Counted from the stretch's first letter, positions 1-8,346 are shown. The stretch: 64,000 nucleotides of DNA from Tardiphaga sp. (GCA_030147505.1 JASBVG010000003.1:1-64000), one strand, 5' to 3'. Translations and numbers: made by a program. The notes: a model not told the origin generated them from the letters alone.

Positions 1-2
1 TT

Positions 3-533
3 GGCGTTGCCGCCCTGATCGAAGGTCAGCGTGGTGCGCGCACCGACATTGAACGACTGCCAGTTGAGGATTGCCTGCTGGGCCTGCTGACGGATATTGA
101 CCTGCGTCTGTCCATTGCCGTCGACGCTCTGCGTCGGCGCATTGGCGCCGTTCCAGCCCGCCGGCACGTTCGGCAACAGGCCACCAGCGCCAAGGCCGTT
201 GGGCACGGTCGATTGCGCGGCGGCGGCTGCTGCGCGCGCCGAAGCCTGAACGGCCTGCATTTCCTGAACAGCCAGTGCAGCTCGGGCGAGCGAGTCCTGC
301 GTCTGCCGCGCCGCTGTCGCGGCTCTAGCCATCGCCTGTGTCGCTGCGTCGGATGCAATATTCGGTGCCGAAACAGAACCACCGCCGCTACCGCCGTTTA
401 AGGGGCGCGCATAGGCCGCCGACGGCAGCATGAGTAAAGCCAGCGCGCTGGCGCCTGCCAGAAACGGCGAGCCGCGGCGAACAATGGGGCGGTACTCGGC
501 GACGTTACGGCAGGCAGGTAGACGGCGGGGCAT
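3..533 (-). CDS. Haemagglutinin-like giant exoprotein, N-terminal part (partial, runs off left edge)
   Basis: An open frame starts at the ATG at 533 and continues past the left edge, so only 177 residues are visible. They show a basic N-terminus with a hydrophobic segment ending near AAYA (signal peptide), an Ala-rich stretch with predicted helix, and then the start of a haemagglutination-activity (TPS) domain with the motif NWQSFNVGARTTLTFDQ. This part closely matches the N-terminus of the 4305-residue protein encoded at 47920-60837, including the order signal, Ala-rich linker, TPS domain, so the two are paralogues. It lies 165 bp downstream of a FecR gene, sigma gene and STN-TonB gene on the same strand and is probably their target. 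Family knowledge predicts a secreted, beta-helical surface adhesin; the full size is unknown. Confidence 0.85.
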   Translation of the reverse strand, partial: MPRRLPACRNVAEYRPIVRRGSPFLAGASALALLMLPSAAYARPLNGGSGGGSVSAPNIASDAATQAMARAATAARQTQDSLARAALAVQEMQAVQASARAAAAAAQSTVPNGLGAGGLLPNVPAGWNGANAPTQSVDGNGQTQVNIRQQAQQAILNWQSFNVGARTTLTFDQGGNA

Positions 534-698
534 TGGTCGATCTTTCTTGTAAATGGCAATCGTCATCGCAACAGCGCAACCAGCCCCTGCCGACCAGCAC
601 ACGCTGACAGCAGCGCTGCGAGCGCCCTATCTGGAGGACGTCACCCTCACGTTTCGGCCCGCCATAATTTTCATGAATTATTTACGACGCCGAGGTGC

Positions 699-1688
699 TC
701 AGCTCAGCAGGACCAGGCCACCCGGCAACGATCGCAACTTGAGATCAAACAGGCGTGCGATCTTGGGTACGGCGTCTTCTATCCGATCGAGGCGAAATGT
801 CGCATCGAGCGGTAGGCGCCCGATATTCGCGTTTGCGAGCACAACACGCCCACGCCGATAGCGATTGATCTCGGTGACGACTTGCGAAAGCGGTTGGTTC
901 TCAAAAACCAGGAGCCCGCGCCGCCACGCCTCAACGATCCGGCCATCGGCTGTCATCACGCTGCCGATCGAATCTGCGCCAAAATCCACACGTTGCCCTA
1001 GTGACAACTTCGCACGATGGTTGCCGCATTCGATGTCGACCGTCCCTTCAAGACATGCGACGGATATGCTGGTGCCTTCGCTACGCAAGTTGAAGGACGC
1101 GTGAAGGGCGCTCACTCGGCTATCGCCGACAAAGACAACGAACGGACGCTCCAGGTCAGCGCCCTCCCGTCCTGCTGTCACCGCGATCTCACCACCGATC
1201 AACTTCAAGCCTGGCGCGCCCCCCTGATCGATAGCAGTCAGGCTTGTGCGGGTATTCATGTCGACTGAGATGTTGCTACCCAAGGCGATCTGACGCCGTT
1301 CCCCCGTATCGGTTCGGTAGTCGGCGTTCAGTTCAGCCAGCGAGGGCCACAATTCGAGCGGCGGCCGCGCCGCAAGATAAGCAACGCCGCCAACTGATGC
1401 CGCCAACGCACCGCCGATCCAAACCCGGCGTGTCAGCGAGCCTCCTGCGGCGTGCCGGGATCGTCTAGTGGTTTCATGATCGAGATCGACCGCGGCCTCT
1501 TTGAGCAGCTTCCATTGCGCATTTGCCAAGGCGAAAGCGCGCCTGTTCTGATCGTTCTGCCCGCGCCATTGCGCCAGTTCGTCAAGATCGCGCTGCGTCA
1601 TCTCTCCGGACCGCAGACGCACGATCCAGCGCCGCGCAACCGTCATCGCGTCGTCGGATGCATGAACCATTTCAGAATCAAACCGCAT
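699..1688 (-). CDS. FecR family anti-sigma/sigma regulator
   Basis: The 329-residue product has the FecR layout: a cytoplasmic N-terminal DUF4880-like region (about residues 16-60), one membrane segment (about 89-107, Gly/Ala-rich), a periplasmic FecR domain (about 125-215) and a C-terminal region ending in LPGGLVLL that resembles the STN-like end of FecR proteins. Such proteins hold or activate a cognate ECF sigma factor in response to a periplasmic STN domain. Its ATG overlaps the stop codon of the upstream sigma gene by 11 bp, so the two are probably translationally coupled. The exoprotein gene follows 165 bp downstream. The paralogue at 61044-62027 shares the order and the C-terminal RSLPGG.VLL ending. 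The inducing signal cannot be read from sequence. Confidence 0.9.
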   Translation of the reverse strand: MRFDSEMVHASDDAMTVARRWIVRLRSGEMTQRDLDELAQWRGQNDQNRRAFALANAQWKLLKEAAVDLDHETTRRSRHAAGGSLTRRVWIGGALAASVGGVAYLAARPPLELWPSLAELNADYRTDTGERRQIALGSNISVDMNTRTSLTAIDQGGAPGLKLIGGEIAVTAGREGADLERPFVVFVGDSRVSALHASFNLRSEGTSISVACLEGTVDIECGNHRAKLSLGQRVDFGADSIGSVMTADGRIVEAWRRGLLVFENQPLSQVVTEINRYRRGRVVLANANIGRLPLDATFRLDRIEDAVPKIARLFDLKLRSLPGGLVLLS

Positions 1689-2265
1689 CGTCAGTATCCG
1701 CGCCGCTCTTTTTGTCTATGGACAAAACGTTGCCCGGCAATCGCGACCGCCATTTCGGCGAAAAGGACTTCATATTACGACTGCAGTGATCGAAAGCCTG
1801 GCGCATTTCGCGCTCGACCGAGCGCAGCGAGATCCCAAACCGGTCACCGATCTCGCGGTAGGACAGTTCTTCTATGAGCGCTGCCTTGAAGATTGCCTGT
1901 CGTCGTTCCGGCAGGCTGGCAAGCACTTTCATCATCGCCGCCATTTCCGAACGCATCGCAACGATATGTTCGGGATCTATCAGATGTTCGTCCGAGGCTA
2001 ACACGGCCTCTAGCTCTGCCCGCCCTACCCAACGCGAATATGCGCGATGCTTATCGATCGCAACGTTGAAAGCGATGCGATACAAGAATGACTCTGGTCG
2101 CCGCACGGCCCGACCAGTGTCGAGCTGTCCAAGACGAATCCAAGTCTCATGCAGCGCCTCTGCCGCAACGTCCTGCGAACCGACTCGTCGCGCAAGCCGT
2201 CGTTTGAGATCGTCGTAGCGCGAAATCAGAAGATTACGCAGTGCGTTACGCGCTGTTTCCACCAT
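1678..2265 (-). CDS. FecI-type ECF RNA polymerase sigma factor
   Basis: The protein has a sigma-70 region 2 (AAEALHETWIRL, ...SFLYRIAFNVAIDKHR) and a C-terminal region 4 helix-turn-helix (LSYREIGDRFGISLRSVERE), the two-domain ECF plan. I take the ATG at 2265, giving 195 residues, because it lies 13 bp after the stop of the STN gene and just before the first conserved residues. The open frame extends to 2367, but that part overlaps the upstream gene and looks non-homologous. The neighbouring FecR and STN proteins place it in the iron-starvation/FecI class, which transcribes a local target after a periplasmic signal. The likely target is the exoprotein gene ending the cassette; this is inferred from order only. 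Confidence 0.9.
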   Translation of the reverse strand: MVETARNALRNLLISRYDDLKRRLARRVGSQDVAAEALHETWIRLGQLDTGRAVRRPESFLYRIAFNVAIDKHRAYSRWVGRAELEAVLASDEHLIDPEHIVAMRSEMAAMMKVLASLPERRQAIFKAALIEELSYREIGDRFGISLRSVEREMRQAFDHCSRNMKSFSPKWRSRLPGNVLSIDKKSGADTDDAV

Positions 2266-2278
2266 TACTCGCGCCGCA

Positions 2279-2986
2279 TCACTGGATCGCGGAGGAACTT
2301 GGCGGCGCGACGACGGCCGCGCAGACGCTCGCCGCATCGGTATCGCCAGGCGAGACGACAAGCGCAATTGGTTGAGCTAGATTGGTCGGCGGCGCTTTTC
2401 CGATACTAATATGCAATATGACGGCATCGAGTGCACTATCCAACACGTCATCGCCCGTCGTATCCAGACGTGCCGCACGGACGACGTCCCCCGACGGCCC
2501 TACCCAAAATTTGACAGCGAGGCGATACCGCCCAGGCGAGGTAAGACCGTTCCGGCACAGAGCTGTTTGAAAAGCTTGTTGAATATCCGCGAAATAGGGC
2601 TGGTCGTCGCCTGGTAATCGCATCGACGGCCGCTGAACGATACTCAGCAAAACGGCGCCCGACGGCAGTTCTTCCGGCGTGAGGTTGGTGCGGCCGAGCA
2701 GGTGAAGCAATGCCGGTCGCAGCGGCATCTTGCCTTTCAAGGCGGGCGCGCGAGCGTTCGCCGTATGTCGGCCATCGACCAAAATTTCGATCCCTGTCGC
2801 AGCGCTGAAATCTTGCAGCGATCTCGATAATGACTGGGCTGGAATATCGAAAGCCAAGTCGGCGTCGCTCAGCGGACTTGCTCTCGATTGCATGGCCATG
2901 CATATCGCGAAGGCAGCATACGAAAATCGCACGATTCTCCGTATCCAGCCTCGAACCCGACACCCGCGTGGCCGCTCGTTTTCCAT
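2279..2986 (-). CDS. Periplasmic STN-domain protein fused to a TonB C-terminal-like domain
   Basis: The 235-residue product has a likely signal peptide (basic, then hydrophobic about residues 20-35, ending near SRAS). An STN domain follows (about 43-110: FDIPAQSLSRSLQDFSAATG, a GKMPLRPAL turn, ending SGAVLLSI), and then a TonB C-terminal-like domain (about 140-215: GRYRLAVKFWVGPSGDV, ARLDTTGD). STN domains normally sit at the N-terminus of TonB-dependent transducers such as FecA and signal to FecR. Here there is no receptor barrel or plug. The gene heads the cassette, followed by the sigma and FecR genes. The paralogue at 62714-63427 has the same two-domain plan. No strong ribosome binding site precedes the chosen ATG at 2986, so the start is provisional. 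Confidence 0.8.
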   Translation of the reverse strand: MENERPRGCRVRGWIRRIVRFSYAAFAICMAMQSRASPLSDADLAFDIPAQSLSRSLQDFSAATGIEILVDGRHTANARAPALKGKMPLRPALLHLLGRTNLTPEELPSGAVLLSIVQRPSMRLPGDDQPYFADIQQAFQTALCRNGLTSPGRYRLAVKFWVGPSGDVVRAARLDTTGDDVLDSALDAVILHISIGKAPPTNLAQPIALVVSPGDTDAASVCAAVVAPPSSSAIQ

Positions 2987-3419
2987 CTCGCATGCATTAT
3001 GCCGACATCATAACACTTAAATGTCATAAACCCGCACATGGATCCGCGACGATATTTCCCTTGCTTCGGCAAAACCAGAAATACTCGCTTGAGCAGGCGT
3101 AACGATCAACGACCGCAAGGTCACCGCTGTCCGCTTTATCCCGAAGCGAACATGGGTTTGATCACGCATCATATCTAGAAAAATTAGAAAATAGACGTTT
3201 GTGACCCTGCTTCACATCGCTCCGGGTCCGGCCTGACGCTGCAATGCATTCCTCTCACCCGGGGTCAACTCTTCTGCATTTTCGATTGCGTCTCGTCTGT
3301 TCCCGATGACCCGAAGCATCGCATTTTCGACCCCAAGCGTCGTGACGGACGCCAATCGCATGAAACCTTCTGGATCGTGAAGAAGATAGATAGATGGCAT
3401 CTCTAGGATAGAAAGATAT
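2987..3419. other. Intergenic region upstream of the STN gene, no supported gene
   Basis: About 430 bp separate the STN gene from the ATPase remnant. AT-rich sequence at about 3000-3065, with two TCATAA repeats, should carry the promoter of the minus-strand cassette, but I could not settle on hexamers. A short open frame on the minus strand (3212-3400, 62 codons) has no recognisable domain and no convincing ribosome binding site. Confidence 0.5.
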
Positions 3420-3831
3420 CCTTATAACCCGATCAAGACGTCCTACGAACTACTCTGGAGTGAAGTGCGGAATCCAAACCGGTCAAACTTGACGATCCAG
3501 AACACTTTGCGCCGCATTATCGAGAATTACTTCAAAATCCTAGACAACATAGATGTAGATCACATCATCGCCAAGTTCGATGGCGGGGATCAGGCAGGTT
3601 TGCGCCTCACTCTTTTCGTGGGTGAATGACGGCTCCCACAGCGCGCACGATGATCTCTACATTTCGGCGGACGAGAGCGTCGTTGCGCGCTACCTGACCA
3701 TTTTTCGAGAGGCCTTCAATAAGACCGGGCATATCGAGCATTACAAAATGATGATGGGCCCGGAGCTGGTAGAGCCCGCGTCGAGCGCCGCAATCGTAGC
3801 TACAGCCTCTGCACATAAATCGCCGGTTTAG
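3420..3831 (+). pseudogene. 3' remnant of an AAA_13-type ATPase gene, frameshifted
   Basis: Reading from 3423 gives a fragment starting NPIKTSYELLWSEVR, followed by TLRRIIENYFKIL and DHIIAKFDGGDQ. The frame is then lost, and the next frame continues with QVCASLFSWVNDGSHSAHDD and TIFREAFNKTGHIEHY to a stop at 3831. Removing one G at 3593-3594 joins the two into a continuous sequence. From memory this matches the extreme C-terminus of large AAA_13 (RloC/PrrC-like) ATPases. No N-terminal part, Walker A motif or start codon is present, so this is a truncated and frameshifted relic. The family assignment rests on pattern recall and should be tested by a protein search. Confidence 0.65.
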
Positions 3832-4946
3832 GTTGGCGGCGTATAGCCGCCGAAGTATAAGGAATATCGCAATCCCTTGACAGTCTTGGGATTTTGATTA
3901 GCAGCGCAATTGAGTGCAGAGTCGCACGGCATTGACGGAGAACGATTTCCCAAACCTCAACGCCGAGACTCGCAAAATATGCCAGCATCGTGAAGCATTT
4001 CCGCGCGGCCGTTTCCCGCTCCGGGTCGTCGGAGCTTAGAGATAATAAGCGAGAACTGAGAGCCACGGTCAGCCGGAATGGTGATCGCGCCCGGTCTCCA
4101 GCCGTAATCTCTCCAAAACGGGAATTTCGCGGCCGTCGGCGGGAGACTTTGGGGAAACTGGTGGGTTTCGGTGCCCGATCCCCCGCCCAGAGACTTTCCG
4201 GAATGCGCGAAAGCCCGCCAAAATAGGAGCCATTCTCAGCTAGTTGGCCGCTCTGGCTAAACGCCCGGGACTGCCTGGCTGGGGCGGGAGTGCTGTTCGC
4301 GCCTGTCTCCCCCGAATTTCCCTGCAAACAGGGAATTTTTCAGGGAAAACGCGCTCGCCGGCCTCAATCGCGCCCCCAACGCGCTGATTTGAGCTTACCC
4401 AAAGCGCCACTTCGCAAAAAATTCCCTATAAACTGATCAGGGAATTCATCCTCTTTTGCAGGGATTTACCAACGCGAGATCAGCGATTTCATCCCGGCTT
4501 GGGGGTGTCCGCTGTGCGCCGCCAGGAGCGGACATTGCCTTGGCGGCGAAACCATAGGGACGCTGCCGATCTCAATGCTTCGGCGCGGCTTCCCGAAGTT
4601 GCAGCCGCCTCAATCAGAGGTCCCTTTACTCACATGCACAGCCTGAGCGCCTTCGCGCCGCTGGCTCAAGTCGTAAGCAACGGTTGCCGCCATGGCCCCG
4701 CCGCGCCGCACGCATTCGGCTGGTGAGAAACCGGTGCCTTATCGTACCGCGGAAGGCACGACTGCCGGAATAACGTTGAGGATCTTGATCTCCTTGTGTT
4801 GAGACCGAGATGCGGGAACGCTCCTGCGCCACATCTACAAGACCCTCGACAATGTGTTAACTTGGACCGGCAGCTCGGGCCGATCCCTTACGAAAGGGCA
4901 TGGGAAGATCATAACGTCGTTTTCGCATCCCAGAGAGACACTTCAA
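3832..4946. other. Gene-poor 1.1 kb region with short repeats
   Basis: No convincing gene is visible. Between about 4310 and 4465 the motif GGGAATT or GGGAAA recurs on both strands (near 4314, 4328, 4340, 4422, 4436, with a GGGATT variant near 4459), suggesting a decayed repetitive element. A long minus-strand open frame (3800-4327) has Arg/Ser/Pro-rich composition typical of a chance frame. A hairpin repeat lies at 4506-4534 and is listed separately. The promoter of the AraC-type gene should be near the right end. Confidence 0.5.
4506..4534. repeat. Palindromic intergenic repeat, copy 1
   Basis: TGTCCGCT (4506-4513) pairs perfectly with AGCGGACA (4527-4534) around a 13-nt loop containing GTGCGCC. 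The same stem with a similar loop occurs at 36785-36816, and its left arm also occurs at 22201-22213. No T-tract follows, so it looks like a dispersed repeat rather than an intrinsic terminator. Confidence 0.6.
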
Positions 4947-5678
4947 GTGACCAGCCAGCAATACTGGTCCTATTGGACCGAACCCCAATTGCGAGGTGTC
5001 GAACTCGCTTCCTGGCAAGGCGATCGACTTCCAGATACGCGGACGCACTTTCACGACGAAGATCAGATAACGCTGGTTCTGTCGGGAAGTCGGATATTTC
5101 TAATAGCGGATACAGAGATTGAGGTATCGGAAGGCCGCTGCGTGGTAATTCCTGCGGGCGTTCCCCATCGCGGCCTTTCGCGTTCCGCTCCCGGTACACA
5201 TTGCGTCAACTTGTATTTCGAGGTGGCGAGCCCCCCGGAAAATCCATTCATTTTCTCGGTAAAAGAGTATGGCGACTTCCGAGCCGCTTTGGATACGGTG
5301 AAGCTACATGATCGACTTGCTTCGCAGATTGACGGGCGTCCCATCCTGGCGGGAAACTATACGCCCGTCCCTGCGAACCGCATTGCCGTCGGCGGCGCGC
5401 CGATCGCCGAGATAGCGAAGGCCCACGGCTCGAGCCGGGAAGGTTTTTCACGGAACTTTCGCCGCACAGTCGGTATGCCTCCGCACGCTTTTCGCCTGAT
5501 GAAGCGCCTGAATGTAGCACGACAGCAATTTCGTTCCGGACATGCCCTAGCGGAGGTAGCCGCCGAACTTGGATTCTCCGACCAAAGCCACCTCGGAAGG
5601 CACTTTCGGCGCGTCTTCGGCATAACTCCGGGCGGATTTGTCCGGGGCGTCAGACGGTCACAAACGTTCCAGACCTAG
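4947..5678 (+). CDS. AraC family transcriptional regulator
   Basis: The product (243 residues from the GTG at 4947) has an N-terminal cupin-type sensing domain (HFHDEDQITLVLSGS, VVIPAGVPHRG). A C-terminal AraC double helix-turn-helix follows (IAEIAKAHGSSREGFSRNFR; LAEVAAELGFSDQSHLGRHF, ending RRVFGITPGGFVR). I prefer the GTG at 4947, preceded by AGAGAGAC, because the frame upstream to 4854 has no cupin-like residues. The TSUP exporter gene begins 45 bp downstream on the same strand, so the regulator may control export of a small anion, possibly an organosulfur or carboxylate compound. The ligand is unknown. Confidence 0.88.
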   Translation: MTSQQYWSYWTEPQLRGVELASWQGDRLPDTRTHFHDEDQITLVLSGSRIFLIADTEIEVSEGRCVVIPAGVPHRGLSRSAPGTHCVNLYFEVASPPENPFIFSVKEYGDFRAALDTVKLHDRLASQIDGRPILAGNYTPVPANRIAVGGAPIAEIAKAHGSSREGFSRNFRRTVGMPPHAFRLMKRLNVARQQFRSGHALAEVAAELGFSDQSHLGRHFRRVFGITPGGFVRGVRRSQTFQT

Positions 5679-5723
5679 GCGATTGCAAGCCGTAGACCTC
5701 TTCGTCCAAGACGTAGAGGTACA

Positions 5724-6485
5724 ATGACCGAGACGGACGCAGCTTTACTGGTCAGCGCGGGCATCGGTGGCGGGCTGATCAATGCCTTGGCCGGCGGCGC
5801 AACGCTGATCACCTTTCCTGCCATGCTGGCTGTAGGATTACCGACTGTCGCGGCAAATGCTTCCAGCGCTGTGGCCATAACTCCTGGCCATCTACTGGCG
5901 GCCGTTGCAGATAGAGAAAAGCTTCCGGCTTTCGACAAGCGCCTTCTTGAGGCTTTGGCGATTTGCATCCTCGGAGGCAGCGCCGGCGCGCTCACGCTCT
6001 TGGCGATACCCGAGCAACTGTTCACCCTGCCCATCCCCGCCCTCATCGCATTTGCGACCGTTCTCTTCGCATTGTCGCCGCGGATCGCGAAATGGGCCGC
6101 CCGCGACAACGAAGGAGAACGCGTCTCGACAGGTTTGGCGCGGGCGACCCTGGTCATGGGATCAGTCTACGGCGGCTTTTTCGGCGCTGGACTTGGCGTC
6201 ATCCTGACAGCAGTCCTTGCGATCCTCGACCCGACGGACATCCGCAGCGTTAAAGTTTTGAAGAATCTGCTGGCGACAGCGGTCAGCCTTTCGGCAGTAA
6301 CGATCTTCATCGTTCAGAACGCGGTTGCTTGGGGGCCGGCGGGACTGATGTTCATCGGCGCGTTAATCGGAGGTTACACAGGAGGGCATCTGGTTCGGGT
6401 TCTGCCCGCCTCGATCGTCCGGCATTTCGTCGTGTTCTCCGGCTGCGCGATGACCGCAATCTATGCAATGAAATATTGGATATAG
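5724..6485 (+). CDS. TSUP (TauE/SafE) family membrane exporter
   Basis: The 253-residue protein is almost entirely hydrophobic, with about seven or eight membrane helices in two similar halves, each beginning with a Gly-rich segment (GGGLINALAGGATLITFPAML; GGFFGAGLGVILTA). Its length matches the usual 250-270 residues of TauE/SafE proteins, which move sulfite, sulfoacetate or similar anions across the inner membrane. It lies 45 bp behind an AraC regulator gene and probably shares its transcript. A 7-bp stem hairpin follows 49 bp after the stop. Substrate cannot be inferred. Confidence 0.88.
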   Translation: MTETDAALLVSAGIGGGLINALAGGATLITFPAMLAVGLPTVAANASSAVAITPGHLLAAVADREKLPAFDKRLLEALAICILGGSAGALTLLAIPEQLFTLPIPALIAFATVLFALSPRIAKWAARDNEGERVSTGLARATLVMGSVYGGFFGAGLGVILTAVLAILDPTDIRSVKVLKNLLATAVSLSAVTIFIVQNAVAWGPAGLMFIGALIGGYTGGHLVRVLPASIVRHFVVFSGCAMTAIYAMKYWI

Positions 6486-6533
6486 ACGCAGCAGGACTGC
6501 CTCAACGCGCGGACGCGAGGTGAATCAGGATCC

Positions 6534-6554
6534 GGCCGGTGCAACGGACCGGCC
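6534..6554. terminator. Hairpin after the TSUP gene
   Basis: GGCCGGT (6534-6540) pairs with ACCGGCC (6548-6554) around a 7-nt loop. No T-run follows, so intrinsic termination is uncertain, but it sits between the convergent TSUP and SnoaL-like genes. Confidence 0.5.
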
Positions 6555-6622
6555 ACGGGTCACGACATTGGCCTAGCGCGCCAACAAGCAGCGCGAGCTC
6601 TTAGCGCCAGGCAAACGAAGCG

Positions 6623-7135
6623 TCATTCGCCTCCTGCGCCAGCAATCTGAATCGGGTCCGCGAAGTACAATTCGAGGCGCCTGAATTTGATGCGCCACCC
6701 TGCTTCAGTTTTGACGAGGTCGTCATGGAAGGCGCCCGCCGCGTTGTAATGCACGTTGGTACCGGTATCCCCCCGACTTCTATGGGTTGCAAAGAAATCG
6801 GTTCGCGCCTCGGCTACGTCGCCCAGCAGTTTGACCATGGGGAGACTCAGCATGTGCTGCCAATTCGAAAAATAACTCATGCTGCCGGGCGAATCGCCAT
6901 CGCCCCGCATCCATTTTGCGAGTTCTCGAAACGAACCTTTGGGCCCACCTGCAGCGGAATAATCCACAGTCCCGTCGGACGCGAACGTGCGCTCCCACTC
7001 TTGGAGAATGTTCGAGTCGTCACCTTGATGCGCGTCTTGACCCATTGAGTATCTCGAGATTGTGTCCTGGATGCCGATGCGATCCATTGCGTAGAGAGCC
7101 GGATCAACTGCGCCGTTCATTTTCTCATCGAGCAT
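6623..7135 (-). CDS. SnoaL-like (NTF2 fold) protein
   Basis: From the ATG at 7135 the product has 170 residues and the pattern of SnoaL-like NTF2-fold proteins. An N-terminal helix (IQDTISRYSMGQDAH) leads to WERTFASDGTVDYS, then FRELAKWM, a central His (NWQHMLSLP), and a C-terminal sheet (HYNAAGAFHDDLVKT, WRIKFRRLELYF). The ATG at 7135 is chosen because AAAGGAAA precedes it by 6 nt; the frame extending to 7276 adds non-homologous residues. Family members include ketosteroid isomerase-like enzymes, dehydratases and ring-hydroxylation small subunits, so no reaction can be assigned. It is convergent with the TSUP gene and forms no evident operon. Confidence 0.75.
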   Translation of the reverse strand: MLDEKMNGAVDPALYAMDRIGIQDTISRYSMGQDAHQGDDSNILQEWERTFASDGTVDYSAAGGPKGSFRELAKWMRGDGDSPGSMSYFSNWQHMLSLPMVKLLGDVAEARTDFFATHRSRGDTGTNVHYNAAGAFHDDLVKTEAGWRIKFRRLELYFADPIQIAGAGGE

Positions 7136-7423
7136 GAAATTTCCTTTCACATGTACCTTGAGTCGCCCTGCCGATGCGGCGCTGAGCCGATCGTATGTCG
7201 GTCCGCAACCGGTCCACCTTCCCGTGAAGCGAGCCAGACACGCCTTCGCATAGGGACGGAGGAGCGCACTATGCATTGTCTTTCGCGCAGCGCCGTCGTC
7301 ATCAAGGAATACTGCTCTGAGTTAGGAATTCACAAGAACGAACGAAAAAGTCAGATACGAACGATTTCGTAACCTACTGAAGTGGATTGCCGGCAGTAGA
7401 CATTCCTGAATTCATTCGTTCGG

Positions 7424-8302
7424 CTAAACGAGAGCTCTCGACACGAAATTCTTCAAAACGGTAGATCGGTTGTCTTTGCTGTAGGCCAGCGACAGTCGCG
7501 CCATCGGCGCATCACCTGCGATAGGTCGGTAGACGACGCCCTTGACCTGCACTTGCGCCATGGAAGCAGGAACAATGGAGAAGCCGAGGTCAGCCGCGAC
7601 AAGATTCACGACGGACGCTATCTGAGGGGCGGCCTGCCCAAGGACCGGCTCGACGCCCTTTTTCCTGAATGCCTGAAGCACGGTGTCATAGAGCGATGAA
7701 CCGATCGAACGTGGGAAAAGCAGCAATGGATCGTTGCGAAGCTCTCTGAGATCGACCGTCTTCTGCTTTGTGCAGCGGTGACCGGAAGGCAGCGCTACGA
7801 TCATCGGCTCCTCGGACAACAGCCGGATCTGAAATTGCTCCTGCCCGTCGAAGCCCGGCCGCAAGAAGGCGAGATCGATGGCGCCTGATCGAAGCCCATT
7901 GACCAGATAGGTAGTATTGTTCTCTTCGAGTACCAACTCGACGTCGGCATACGCTTTCTGAAAATCTCGCACCGCCTTAGGCACGACTACGCTAAAGGCG
8001 GCCGATGCAGTAAATCCGACGCGTATCGTTCCGGTCTCCCCTTTCGATGCGCGCTGCGCGGCGCGGATAGCACGCTCTGCGATGCCTGGCATGCTACGCA
8101 CCTCATCCAGAAACGCGGCGCCGGCCGCGGTCAATTCGGCGCCATGTGGTACGCGCCTGAACAGCAGTACGCCGACTTCTTTCTCCAAATCCTTGATCTG
8201 CTGGCTCAGCGGCGGCTGACCAATCCCGAGCTTTGCGGCCGCCCGCGTAAAGTGGGCTTCCTCGGCGACGGCGAGAAAATAGCGGATATGGCGGAGCTCC
8301 AT
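7424..8302 (-). CDS. LysR family regulator of the divergent acyl-CoA operon
   Basis: The 292-residue protein starts with a winged helix-turn-helix (MELRHIRYFLAVAEEAHFTR, AAAKLGIGQPPLSQQIKDLE), followed by a two-lobe periplasmic-binding-like effector domain (about 90-290). The ATG at 8302 is preceded by GGAGATGAT, which decides it over longer starts up to 8410. The gene is divergent from the lyase gene with an 89-bp gap that holds a perfect T-N11-A LysR box. LysR proteins commonly activate the divergent operon when bound to a substrate-derived metabolite; RipR/ItcR regulators occupy the same position beside known itaconate genes. The effector here is inferred, not shown. Confidence 0.92.
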   Translation of the reverse strand: MELRHIRYFLAVAEEAHFTRAAAKLGIGQPPLSQQIKDLEKEVGVLLFRRVPHGAELTAAGAAFLDEVRSMPGIAERAIRAAQRASKGETGTIRVGFTASAAFSVVVPKAVRDFQKAYADVELVLEENNTTYLVNGLRSGAIDLAFLRPGFDGQEQFQIRLLSEEPMIVALPSGHRCTKQKTVDLRELRNDPLLLFPRSIGSSLYDTVLQAFRKKGVEPVLGQAAPQIASVVNLVAADLGFSIVPASMAQVQVKGVVYRPIAGDAPMARLSLAYSKDNRSTVLKNFVSRALV

Positions 8303-8333
8303 ATCATCTCCAAAACGTATGATGTTCGATACC

Positions 8334-8346
8334 TCCATATATTGGA
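8334..8346. promoter_or_regulatory. LysR box between divergent lysR and lyase genes
   Basis: TCCATATATTGGA is an interrupted palindrome with the T-N11-A spacing typical of LysR-type binding sites. It lies 32 bp upstream of the LysR start and 46 bp upstream of the lyase ATG. Confidence 0.6.

Noticed and set aside
534..698. ECF sigma-type promoter upstream of the partial exoprotein gene
   Set aside because: TGAGGGT and CGTCCT resemble parts of FecI-type promoters, but the spacing differs from the similar elements upstream of the second exoprotein gene (TGAGGAT and CGTGTCTT), so no common motif could be defined by eye.
3212..3400. 62-codon minus-strand frame between the STN gene and the ATPase remnant
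   Set aside because: The sequence looks moderately protein-like but has no domain or clear ribosome binding site; evidence is too thin.
3800..4327. 175-codon minus-strand frame in the gene-poor region
   Set aside because: Low-complexity Arg/Ser/Pro composition, no ribosome binding site, overlaps the ATPase remnant and repeat cluster.
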